From an uncultured Collinsella sp. (GTDB taxonomy: Bacteria; Actinomycetota; Coriobacteriia; Coriobacteriales; Coriobacteriaceae): DNA of 25,607 nt. Of the stretch, positions 15,293 to 22,292 are shown piece by piece. The stretch covers positions 1 to 25,607 of the forward strand of contig UQLC01000025.1 of the NCBI GenBank assembly GCA_900541795.1. The letters are read 5' to 3'. The notes below the pieces were generated by a model. It was given only the letters and a program-made list of their open reading frames with translations, ran no database searches and was not told the origin of the DNA. The number at the start of each line of letters is the position of its first letter. Within the stretch, counting starts at the first letter, position 1. The position numbers were made by a program, and so were the translations under genes.

Positions 15293-16162
15293 CTACTGGG
15301 TATCTACGTAAAGGTCAAACCCGCCCTGTGGCGTGGTGTCGACCGTATCGGGCGCCTGCGAGTTAAAGCTCACGGGAACCATGCGCTTTGAGGCACGGAA
15401 GCGCGTGCCGTCGGTGGCGACGGGCGGTTCATCGACGGTGAGCTCGTAGTCGCCGGGCTTAAGTTCGATGCCGTCACCAGCGGAATTGACGTATTGATAC
15501 TCGTCAATCGTCTGCCCTTTGAGCGTGCGCCCCACGATATGGATGAGCATTTGGCTGTCGCCGCGCGCGGTGTCCCACGTCGCGCCGTCCTTGACCTCGA
15601 CCGACACATGTACCGAGCGCGTGCGGCCGAGCGATTGCTCGACAGACATCTCGACCCTGGCGGCGTCTTTTCGCTGCTGCTCGACATGGCTCCAGACGTT
15701 TCCAATTACCGAGCATGCGATAACGCCGGCCATGAAGGCGATAAGGATGGGGCCAAGCGGAGAGCGGCGTCCTGTATCTTCCTCGCGAGACAGATTGGGG
15801 CGACGTGTGGGTGCGGGCGCCTGAGCACCCTGCGAGGGCACGTCGAGAATACTGAAGGATGCCGTGCTGCCGGGATCGATGGTGTGGCGCGGCTGCGGGG
15901 TCTTTGCCGGCGAGATCGACATGTCGGCTGGCTCGCCGAGCGTGGCCGTAGCGTCGGCCTTGGCCTCGTCTGCCTCGGCCTGGGCCCAAGCCTGCTCAAA
16001 GGTCAGGGGCTCGGCGGCATCGGAGGCGGCATCAGGCTCGACAGCGGCATCGTTGCCGGCCTCGTCCTCGTCGCTCGACACGTCACGCGGCGTGGGCTCG
16101 TCCCACCCCTCGTCCGGAGCCTCACCCTCGCTATACCACCATTCAAAGTTATCGATATCCAT
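15293..16162 (-). CDS. Single-pass membrane protein with an extracytoplasmic PGDY/DGT domain, function unknown
   Basis: This 289-residue protein starts with a very acidic, Ala/Asp/Glu-rich region of about 130 residues. A TM segment follows (about 137-155, PLGPILIAFMAGVIACSVIG), then about 130 outer residues. The outer part has HVSVEVKDG, LKPGDYELTV and PVATDGTRFR. The same order of motifs occurs in the gene at 22293-23330 (LRPGDYRLAI, PIAADGTIY), and a beginning of it in the partial gene at 25383. I infer a shared small domain. The acidic cytoplasmic part resembles the N-terminal linker regions of zinc-ribbon/TM envelope proteins, but no zinc ribbon is present. The start at 16162 has AAGGGG upstream. 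Confidence 0.75.
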   Translation of the reverse strand: MDIDNFEWWYSEGEAPDEGWDEPTPRDVSSDEDEAGNDAAVEPDAASDAAEPLTFEQAWAQAEADEAKADATATLGEPADMSISPAKTPQPRHTIDPGSTASFSILDVPSQGAQAPAPTRRPNLSREEDTGRRSPLGPILIAFMAGVIACSVIGNVWSHVEQQRKDAARVEMSVEQSLGRTRSVHVSVEVKDGATWDTARGDSQMLIHIVGRTLKGQTIDEYQYVNSAGDGIELKPGDYELTVDEPPVATDGTRFRASKRMVPVSFNSQAPDTVDTTPQGGFDLYVDTQ

Positions 16163-16248
16163 ACGGGGCGCCCCTTAGGCCTCGCAAATAAACACTCGCT
16201 AGTCTTATACCCCCAGACGGCACCAAAGCTCACCCGCGCCGGACACGA

Positions 16249-16313
16249 AAACCGTCACAACATTCGACGTTTTTCCTCGTTTTCGAGATTTTCATCGAAT
16301 GTTGTGACGGTTT
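16249..16313. repeat. Long intergenic hairpin element (19-bp arms)
   Basis: A perfect 19-bp inverted repeat (16249-16267 and 16295-16313; core CCGTCACAACATTCGA) encloses a 27-nt pyrimidine-rich loop. Together with the next hairpin it fills most of the 260-nt gap between two divergent genes. Its form resembles dispersed intergenic hairpin elements; copy number elsewhere cannot be seen here. Confidence 0.75.
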
Positions 16314-16331
16314 AGGCGGCAGCCACGCCGC

Positions 16332-16366
16332 GAATGTGACAAAGAGACTGTCCCTTTGTCACATTC
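16332..16366. repeat. Intergenic hairpin (13-bp arms), right arm repeated at 9615
   Basis: GAATGTGACAAAG (16332-16344) pairs exactly with CTTTGTCACATTC (16354-16366) around a 9-nt loop. The right arm with flanks recurs at 9615-9632. This suggests a dispersed element and not a unique regulatory site. It lies 56 nt before the MFS start. Confidence 0.75.
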
Positions 16367-16422
16367 TGTTAGAGTTGCAGGGATTGAATCCCGCTTATTC
16401 ACGCGACATTGGAGTGACAACC

Positions 16423-17658
16423 TTGACCGCCGCAACCACGCCTAAAAGTAAGTCAACCGCTGCCGCGCTCTCCCCCGCGCGCACCAAGCTCTGCCTGGCA
16501 CTGCTCGTGCTGTTGGGATTCTCGCTCGGCTGCTCCGAGTTCGTGGTCATCGGCATCGAAAGCGACTTGGCGACGGAGCTCGGCATCTCGCTTGCCACCG
16601 CGGGCCAGCTTATCAGCGTGTTCGCGCTTGTCTACGCTATCGCCACGCCGGTGCTTGCGCTCAGCACGGGGCGTTTTCGCCGCTACCAGCTGCTCGTGTG
16701 CTACAGCATCGTCTTTGTGCTCGGCAACCTGGTCATGGCGTTGGCGCCCAACTTCCAGGTGCTGTTTATCTCACGCATTGTCCTGGGCTCCGTCTCGGGC
16801 GCACTGCTCGCCGTTGGTGTGACGTACATCCCCGAGCTGCTGTCCCCGCAGCAAACTTCGCTTGCCATCTCGGTGGTATATGGTGCGTTTTCCGTAGCAA
16901 TGGTCTTTGTGACCTCGATTGGCAAGTTTGTGGCCGACACGCTCGATTGGCACGTGGCCATGTACGGCACGCTGACCTTTGCCGTTTTGATCTGTAGCGC
17001 GCTCGTGGCGTTTATGCCTCGCGCCGGGCAGACCGATGAGCCCGCCACCTTCCGCGAGCAGGCGGGGCTACTACGCGAGCCGAGCATCATCACCGGCATG
17101 CTCATCTTCTTGTTTGGCGTGGGATCGGTCTACGTATTCTACGGCTACGTGACGCCTTATCTTGAGCAGGTGCTGGGTATGGGCACCGTTCAGGCAAGCA
17201 CCACGCTTATGGCCTACGGCGTGTTCTGTCTGATCTCGAACATCCTGGGCGGATGGATCGATGCACGCTTTGGCATGAAGGCGCTGCTTGTGACGTTTGT
17301 GCTGCAGGCTGCGGCGCTACTCGGGCTGTTTGCCGTGGGCGGCACCATGCCGCTCGCACTTGTCTTTGTCTTTAGCTTGGCGCTGCTCATGTACCTGTTC
17401 TCGGTATCGTGCATCACGCACTTTATGGACGTAGCACGCAGCCGCCATCCCAAGTCGATGGTTCTCGCAAGTTCGGTTGAGCCCATGGCGTTTAACGTCG
17501 GCATCTCGTTTGGCACCGCAGTGGGCGGCGCCGTGGTAAGCAGCGTTGGCATTGCGTACGTGGGCGCAGTGGGCGCCGCGTTCTCGCTTGTCGCCTGGGC
17601 GCTTACGCTGGTGACGATTAAGCTGGCTCGTTGGGAGCGCAAGCGGGCGAGGGCGTAA
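16423..17658 (+). CDS. MFS transporter, DHA1/AraJ-like efflux protein
   Basis: This is a 411-residue, about 12-TM major facilitator protein, probably a proton-driven exporter of sugars or drugs in the arabinose-efflux (AraJ/SotB-like) group. Evidence is the N-terminal LLGFSLGCSEFVVIGIESDLATELGI, typical of DHA1 proteins, the loop GRFRRYQLL in the motif A position, and regularly spaced hydrophobic segments to the C-terminus. A basic cluster (RWERKRARA) ends the protein. I chose the TTG at 16423 (LTAATTPK) because GGAG lies 8 nt upstream. The frame opens at a GTG inside the preceding hairpin, which is not a credible start. Its stop lies inside a hexamer repeat. Confidence 0.87.
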   Translation: MTAATTPKSKSTAAALSPARTKLCLALLVLLGFSLGCSEFVVIGIESDLATELGISLATAGQLISVFALVYAIATPVLALSTGRFRRYQLLVCYSIVFVLGNLVMALAPNFQVLFISRIVLGSVSGALLAVGVTYIPELLSPQQTSLAISVVYGAFSVAMVFVTSIGKFVADTLDWHVAMYGTLTFAVLICSALVAFMPRAGQTDEPATFREQAGLLREPSIITGMLIFLFGVGSVYVFYGYVTPYLEQVLGMGTVQASTTLMAYGVFCLISNILGGWIDARFGMKALLVTFVLQAAALLGLFAVGGTMPLALVFVFSLALLMYLFSVSCITHFMDVARSRHPKSMVLASSVEPMAFNVGISFGTAVGGAVVSSVGIAYVGAVGAAFSLVAWALTLVTIKLARWERKRARA

Positions 17659-17690
17659 ACGTAAGCGTAGGCGTAGGCGTAGGCGTAGAT
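17655..17690 (+). repeat. Imperfect hexamer tandem repeat
   Basis: Six consecutive 6-nt units: GTAAAC, GTAAGC, GTAGGC three times, then GTAGAT. The first unit overlaps the MFS stop codon. Loss or gain of units downstream of the TAA would not change that protein. Confidence 0.85.
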
Positions 17691-17733
17691 GCGATACTCG
17701 AGCTCGATGATGACGATCGAAAGGAAACCGCAT

Positions 17734-17832
17734 ATGCAACGCGTACTGTTTATCTGTCATGGCAACATCTGCCGCTCATCGCAATCGCAAACAACGCGGG
17801 AAGCCTGCCGCTGCTTATCTGCGCCATCCTGA
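17734..17832 (+). pseudogene. 5' stub of a low-molecular-weight protein tyrosine phosphatase gene
   Basis: ATG 17734 has AAAGGA 7-8 nt upstream and begins MQRVLFICHGNICRSS. This is the N-terminal strand plus the full P-loop C-x5-R-S of LMW-PTPs (Cys8, Arg14). The family sequence stops there: after the RS codons the frame turns into shifted transporter sequence and ends after 32 codons. A normal protein has about 150 residues with a DPY acid loop, which is absent. No active enzyme can be made. Confidence 0.85.
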
Positions 17833-18197
17833 TCACGCTGCTTGCCATCTGCGTGTACCGCACCATGACGGTGGCCATCGTGGCTGACATCACGCCGCGC
17901 CCGCTGCGCACCAAGGCCGACTCCGTGCAGAAGATCGTGGGCTACGCCGACACGGGCGTCATGCTGGTTGCCATCTCGGTCATGGTCCCCAACGTGGAGC
18001 GCCCCGACTACCTGCCGCTCTTCCTGCTGCAGGCCGCCTTTGTGCTGGTGTCTGCCGTGGTGTACGACCTTCTGGTCAAGGAGCCGGCACTGGTGCAGAA
18101 GATGCGCCAGAAGAGTCTCGAGATGGGCATCCGCGAGGACGAGGTCGAGAAGGACGACCCCCCGGAGGCCGGTGGCAAGGAGCACGAGGCCGAGTAG
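17771..18197 (+). pseudogene. C-terminal remnant of a GPH/SLC45-like MFS sugar transporter
   Basis: The frame from about 17771 encodes roughly 140 residues with TM segments (SLPLLICAILITLLAICVY; YADTGVMLVAISVMV; LPLFLLQAAFVLVSAVVY). The motif IVADITPRPLRTKADS resembles the conserved TPxPLRSKA segment of SLC45/sucrose-type transporters. An acidic cytoplasmic tail ends at TAG 18195-18197. The N-terminal three quarters are missing and replaced by the phosphatase stub, with CTGCCGCTC shared at the join. There is no start codon with an RBS for this frame. It reads as a dead fragment. Confidence 0.8.
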
Positions 18198-18261
18198 GGC
18201 GGGTGCCGGCGCCCTTGCTGCCGGCGGTCTCGGCTCCAGACAGCGTACATAAAGATGAGCC

Positions 18262-18292
18262 AGACCTCCGAATCCGCCCGATTCGGGGGTCT
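18262..18292 (+). terminator. Rho-independent terminator after the transporter remnant
   Basis: Arms AGACCTCCGAATC and GATTCGGGGGTCT (one G:T pair) with a 5-nt loop are followed by TTTCTC. An outer 9-bp inverted repeat (AGCGTACAT/ATGTACGCT, 18242-18312) encloses it. It would stop the transporter transcript before the acyltransferase. Confidence 0.8.
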
Positions 18293-18371
18293 TTCTCGTC
18301 AAAATGTACGCTAAATCCATGAGGGTATATAATGTGACGCTCTGCTCGAATGCATGAAGGAAGGGGTGACG

Positions 18372-19478
18372 ATGCCTGCTCACGAGAAGCGTGTCTTGTC
18401 GCTTGACGGCCTGCGAGGGCTCGGGGCGCTGATAGTGTTCCTGTATCACGTCGACATCATGGTCAAGCCGTTTGGCGCGGGGGGTCCGAGCCTCTTCCCT
18501 GGCACCGCGTCGGTTATGGTGTTCTTCATCCTGTCTGGCATAGTGCTGTCTCTTGTTCCCCTTAAGCACATGGGAAACGGCGGGTACGACTGGCTTGGCT
18601 ATTACCCAAGAAGGGTCGTCCGCCTTTGCGTGCCGCTGTTTGCGGCGATTGCACTGGCCCTTCCTGCGGGCTACGTGGCATGGCGCCTGGGGTCCACGTC
18701 GCGCTCCGCGCTTGCCGTCGCCTACGACGCGGGCCTTCCCACTGCGGTTCATGACATCCTCATGCAGTTCGACGTGCTGTTCAACGTGTCCAATGGCCTC
18801 AACGACCTCTTTGGCGCGCAGCTCGTCCGCGTTGACTCTCCCGTCTGGTCCATGAGCTGGGAGCTCTGGTTTAGCCTGACGCTTCCGCTGGCCATCTGGT
18901 GCATATCAAGGATTCGCCGGACGGGTCTGGCGGTTGTTGCGGCCTTTATTGCGGTGCTTGTCTCGTACTGGACGGGCTACTTTCCGCTGCGCCTTTGCCT
19001 GATGTTCTGGCTTGGCGTCATGGCGGCCCGGCAATTCGACAAAATCAAGGCCGTCAAGCTTTCAATCCAGGCCGAGCTGGCGCTGCTTGTGGCCTCCGTT
19101 GGCGTTATCGAGCTCTCGCTCGTGTGGCATCCCGGCGGGGTCCTTGAGGCGTTGGAGTCCACCGCCATGAACGCGGCCTGCCTGGTGGTGGTTGTCGTCG
19201 CGATCGCCGACGGGTTCACGCGCCGTGCGCTCTCTGCGGCCCCCATGGTCTTTTTGGGAAAGGTGTCGTACAGCCTCTACCTTACCCACGCCATTGTCAT
19301 CGGTGCGCTCGCTGCCCTGCTGCCCAGGCTCGGGATTGTCGACCCGCTCGCGATTGCTGCGGTCTCGCTGCCCGCAAGCATGCTCGTCTCCGTTGCCTTC
19401 TGGCGCATCATCGAGGTTCCCAGCATGAACCTGTCGCGCTCGCTGGCATCGTCAGGGCCTAGGGACGCCGTTCGATAA
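18372..19478 (+). CDS. Acyltransferase family 3 membrane protein (OafA/NolL-like)
   Basis: This 368-residue, about 10-TM protein is of the type that O-acetylates (or otherwise acylates) surface polysaccharide or lipid-linked sugars at the membrane. Landmarks are LDGLRGLGALIVFLYHV at the N-terminus with the conserved His, FFILSGIVLSL, YPRRVVRLCVPL with the conserved Arg pair, SPVWSMSWELWFSL, and LGKVSYSLYLTHAIV near the end. I chose ATG 18372 because AAGGAAGGGG lies just upstream; an ATG six codons earlier overlaps that site. It lies between two broken phosphatase stubs, 36 nt before the second. No SGNH domain follows. Confidence 0.9.
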   Translation: MPAHEKRVLSLDGLRGLGALIVFLYHVDIMVKPFGAGGPSLFPGTASVMVFFILSGIVLSLVPLKHMGNGGYDWLGYYPRRVVRLCVPLFAAIALALPAGYVAWRLGSTSRSALAVAYDAGLPTAVHDILMQFDVLFNVSNGLNDLFGAQLVRVDSPVWSMSWELWFSLTLPLAIWCISRIRRTGLAVVAAFIAVLVSYWTGYFPLRLCLMFWLGVMAARQFDKIKAVKLSIQAELALLVASVGVIELSLVWHPGGVLEALESTAMNAACLVVVVVAIADGFTRRALSAAPMVFLGKVSYSLYLTHAIVIGALAALLPRLGIVDPLAIAAVSLPASMLVSVAFWRIIEVPSMNLSRSLASSGPRDAVR

Positions 19479-19514
19479 TGCGTCGTACTTGGCTTCGTTT
19501 GGAGAGAGCTGGTC

Positions 19515-19571
19515 ATGAATAGCCCAAAGCCCGTCCATCGCGTTCTCTTTGTCTGCCACGGCAATATTTGA
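19515..19571 (+). pseudogene. Second 5' stub of a low-molecular-weight tyrosine phosphatase gene
   Basis: ATG 19515, after GGAGAG, encodes MNSPKPVHRVLFVCHGNI and then TGA. This is the LMW-PTP N-terminus cut in the middle of the P-loop, one codon before the expected C-R-S. The reading breaks at AATATTTG, where a normal gene would continue into TGC-CGC. A terminator follows at once, so the whole catalytic body is missing. The stub differs in sequence from the one at 17734, so it is not a simple duplicate. Confidence 0.82.
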
Positions 19572-19577
19572 CTAAAG

Positions 19578-19614
19578 GAGCAAACCGCCTCGTAAATGAG
19601 TGGTTTGCTCTTTT
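19578..19614 (+). terminator. Rho-independent terminator
   Basis: GAGCAAACC (19578-19586) pairs with GGTTTGCTC (19602-19610) and is followed by TTTT. It directly follows the phosphatase stub and probably was that gene's own terminator. It separates the acyltransferase unit from the regulator beyond. Confidence 0.85.
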
Positions 19615-19665
19615 CATCTTGCTGCTATGCAACTTTTTCACAACTTTTGAGTGCTGGATTCGCCC

Positions 19666-20016
19666 CTAGCCGCGTCTTTTAGCCATCGCATCCCGCAGCG
19701 CCCGAAGCACTTCGATTGCCACGGGCAGCTCGTCGACCTCGAACGAATCCAGGATCTCTCGCACCTCTAACGAAAGCGTCGACTTATCAGGCCTCGGCTC
19801 GTCGGACAGCAGCGCGTCGGCGCCGACCGAAAGCTCCTCGGCAATCTTCGATAGCACGGGCAGGCTCAGCTTAGTGTTTCCGGTCTCGATATGGCTCATA
19901 TGCGTGACGGAGATGCCGACCTTTCCTGCCAGCGCCTCCTGCGACATCCCGCAGGCCTTACGGTACCGCCGTATGCGTTGGCCTATTTCGAAATACTTCA
20001 CACTATCACCGCTCAT
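19666..20016 (-). CDS. XRE-family helix-turn-helix transcriptional regulator
   Basis: This 116-residue protein has an N-terminal Cro/CI-type domain: IGQRIRRYRKACGMSQEALA, KVGISVTHMSHIETGNTKLS (recognition helix region) and LPVLSKIAEELSVGADALL. A short C-terminal tail of about 40 residues, with EVREILDSFEV and a basic end, may dimerise. The start is uncertain. I chose ATG 20016 (MSGDSVKYFE) by domain position, but no clear RBS precedes it, and an ATG at 20058 would add 14 residues. It is transcribed divergently from the envelope gene cluster that begins at 20178, the usual position for a local regulator. It could equally control itself only. Confidence 0.88.
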   Translation of the reverse strand: MSGDSVKYFEIGQRIRRYRKACGMSQEALAGKVGISVTHMSHIETGNTKLSLPVLSKIAEELSVGADALLSDEPRPDKSTLSLEVREILDSFEVDELPVAIEVLRALRDAMAKRRG

Positions 20017-20059
20017 ACGAATCAATCTGACTTGAATCGTATGGGCATTTTTCTGCAAG

Positions 20060-20065
20060 TATAAT
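20060..20065 (+). promoter_or_regulatory. Candidate -10 box in the divergent promoter region
   Basis: TATAAT on the plus strand lies 113 nt before the first envelope gene, and TATACT overlaps it on the other strand for the regulator. No convincing -35 hexamer at 16-18 nt was found for either. Confidence 0.35.
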
Positions 20066-20129
20066 AAACTGTAAGGGCTAATTATTGCCTATGTAGTTCA
20101 ATTATGAGCAATAGTCAGCATTCCGAAAA

Positions 20130-20152
20130 CGGGTGCGCCGAAGGCGCACCCG
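20130..20152 (+). promoter_or_regulatory. Perfect 10-bp hairpin in the leader of the envelope cluster
   Basis: CGGGTGCGCC pairs with GGCGCACCCG around a GAA triloop. It lies 26 nt before the GTG start, is very stable and has no U-tract. It may be an attenuator, a 5' stability hairpin, or an operator for the neighbouring XRE protein. Confidence 0.6.
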
Positions 20153-20177
20153 CATATCGAGGAGAAGGGTAAAGGCC

Positions 20178-20981
20178 GTGGGGGAACAAACGGCAGATCT
20201 GCTGTCGGGAATCACGACCGCGCACGACCTGATGCATCGCGTGGTCAATCTGCAAAATCGCATCAACCAACTGACCACGCAGTTCTCGCAAAAGACAGCA
20301 AGGAAGACCAAGCGGCACCCCGTGCTCTATGCCATAGCCGGTTTCCTCATCGTCTTCACGCTCATCACGAGCACGCCGCTCTGCGCGCTCACGTATCCGT
20401 TCTCCCTCCCGTTCTACGCGACCGGAGGACCGGACCTCCAAAGGGACGTCTGGAATGCCATAAACCTGATCGTCTCCGCCGTCATCGGCGTGGTCCTCTA
20501 CCTGGTCATCGCCAAGGCGGCCGACACGTCCCGCGCCCGCCGCAACGTCTATATCGACAACAACAACGCCGTGGTCGACGCAAATAACCAGGCGCTCGCG
20601 CAGAGCATCGAGCAAACCAAGCAGGAGATCTTCACCGTGTAGCAACGTTGGGCGGCAGAGGTCGCGCCGTGGTACCCCATGGACTATGACAACACCGCAG
20701 CCGTCGACTTCTTCCTCTCCGCCGTGCGCAACCATCGCGCCACCACCGTGCAGGAGATGGTGAACCTCTACGAGACCGAGATGGACCAGCGACGCATGGA
20801 GGCGGGGCAGCAGGAGATGCTCAACCAGCAGCGCATCGGCAACATGCTCCAGATCGGCAACCTCTTTATGCAGGGGCAGATTCTCAACCAGGCCCAGCAG
20901 ATCAACGCGAACACCGCAAGCACGAGCAGGAACGTCGATTGGATCGCGCGCGATGTGTTCGGCAAACGCAACGGACTGTAA
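20178..20981 (+). pseudogene. Two-TM coiled-coil membrane protein split by one amber codon (paralogue of 24531-25319)
   Basis: GTG 20178 (VGEQTADLLSGITTAHDLMH) starts a protein that aligns along its whole length with the intact gene at 24531. TAG at 20640-20642 stands where the paralogue has CAG (Gln154). The 154-residue first part keeps the N-terminal helix, both TM segments and most of the following coiled coil. After the stop the same frame continues undisturbed to 20981, with WYPMDYD, RNHRATTVQEMVNLYETEM and the Gln/Asn-rich tail. A single C-to-T change accounts for the break. The first part could still be a membrane protein. An ATG at 20679 could start the tail, but no RBS precedes it. 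A sequencing error is possible. Confidence 0.85.
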
Positions 20982-21029
20982 CCGGCCGATTTAACGAAAA
21001 CGTAAACCCAAAAGAAAGGAAAAGGGAAG

Positions 21030-22244
21030 ATGAAATCAACGACATGGAAAAGAGGGGTGCTGACCCTCGCGGGCGTGTTCGCCCTGTGCGTAGCACTGCT
21101 GTCCGGCGCGCGCGGCGCCTATGCCGAGGAAATCAGCGGCAACGGCTGGACGCTCAACGACGGCGTGCTCACGTTGACGGCGGACATCCCCACGGCAACC
21201 ACATATGACTGGACGCAGTACGCCTCGCAGATCACAGAGGTCAAGGTTGCCGAGGGCGTCACGGAAATCCCCGGCACCGCGTTCGCCTCGTACGGTAGCG
21301 TCCAGTACAGCAACCTGCATAAGGTGACGCTGTCCTCCACGGTGAAGACCATCAGGGTCTCCGCATTCGCGGACAACCCTAGCCTCACCGAGGTCCATCT
21401 GAACGATGGGCTGGAGCGCGTGTGGAACTGCGCGTTCCAGAATGCGGGATTCACCGAGATCAAGCTGCCCGCAAACGTCGACTGGCATTCCGATGTCTTC
21501 GTCTACTGCAAGAAGCTCACCTCGGTGACCATTCCCTCCGGTTCCACATGGGGCGGCGGCGGCAACGCGCAGTTCTACGGCTGCACCAGCCTTGAGAACG
21601 TGCATGTCGAGGAGGGCGTGACCGAGATCCCCGACCAGTTCCTCAACCAATGCGACAGCCTCAAGAATGTCTGGATCCCCAAATCCGTCACGGCCATCCA
21701 TTCGACGCCCATTCTCAACTGCCGCATCATCGGCTACAAGGGGACCGAGGCGGAGCGCTATGCGAAGTGGCGTCAGGGGGTCGGCGTGAACACCGTTGAG
21801 TTCCATGCCATCGACGGCGACGCGCACGAAGGTACTTGGAAGGTCACGACCCCCGCGACCTGCACCGCGCCCGGGCAGGAGCAGCTGACATGCGATATCT
21901 GCGGGGCCGTCCAGACGCGCGAGATCGCGGCGACCGACCACACATGGGACAAGGGCACCGTGACTACCGAGCCCACCGCGACGAAGGAGGGCGTGCGCAC
22001 CTACACCTGCACCAAATGCGGCGCCACCAAGACCGAGACCGTCGCCGCCCTCGGGACGTCGACCGAGCAGAAAAAGCAAGCGCAGGCAAACGGCTCGAAT
22101 GGCTCGAACGCAAAAACCGATGCCAAGAACGGCGAGCTGCCCAAGACGGGTGACAACATCCTCCCCTTCCTCGCAACGCTCGCAGTATCCTTGGCGCTCA
22201 TCTCGGCCGGCGTCTTCATGGAGCGCATGCGCGCCTCAAAGTAA
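21030..22244 (+). CDS. LPXTG-anchored BspA-type leucine-rich-repeat surface protein
   Basis: This 404-residue protein is probably fixed to peptidoglycan by a class-type sortase that is not in this window. Order of parts: signal peptide (1 to about 32, ending GAYA); about 8 LRR_5-like units from residue 65 to 245 with VTEIPGTAFAS, LTEVHLNDGLERVWNCAF and LENVHVEEGVTEIP; two CxxC-bearing repeats (CDICGAVQTRE, CTKCGATKTET) ending in DHTW or ALG; a Lys/Asn/Ser spacer; and the sorting signal LPKTG (370-374) with TM and MRASK tail. BspA-like LRR proteins often bind host proteins; the ligand here is unknown. AAGGGAAG precedes the ATG. It follows the amber-broken gene by 48 nt, same strand. Confidence 0.9.
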   Translation: MKSTTWKRGVLTLAGVFALCVALLSGARGAYAEEISGNGWTLNDGVLTLTADIPTATTYDWTQYASQITEVKVAEGVTEIPGTAFASYGSVQYSNLHKVTLSSTVKTIRVSAFADNPSLTEVHLNDGLERVWNCAFQNAGFTEIKLPANVDWHSDVFVYCKKLTSVTIPSGSTWGGGGNAQFYGCTSLENVHVEEGVTEIPDQFLNQCDSLKNVWIPKSVTAIHSTPILNCRIIGYKGTEAERYAKWRQGVGVNTVEFHAIDGDAHEGTWKVTTPATCTAPGQEQLTCDICGAVQTREIAATDHTWDKGTVTTEPTATKEGVRTYTCTKCGATKTETVAALGTSTEQKKQAQANGSNGSNAKTDAKNGELPKTGDNILPFLATLAVSLALISAGVFMERMRASK

Positions 22245-22292
22245 TTTCTCAAGAGCGAACAGACATCACGGAGGAAGGAAGCGGGATAAGAG

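Noticed and set aside
16336..16422. N-terminal extension of the MFS protein from the GTG at 16336
   Set aside because: That codon lies inside the hairpin repeat with no RBS. The TTG at 16423 has a placed GGAG and gives a normal MFS N-terminus.
17655..17690. CRISPR-like direct repeats
   Set aside because: The units are 6 nt with no spacers and no cas genes nearby. It is a simple tandem repeat.
17734..19571. A complete integrative element with attachment sites
   Set aside because: No integrase, no exact direct repeat at the two stub ends, and only 1.8 kb between them. Kept only as a hypothesis in the findings.
20640..20642. Amber codon read as pyrrolysine or another recoded residue
   Set aside because: The paralogue has Gln at this place and nothing else in the window suggests recoding. 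A point mutation or sequence error is simpler.
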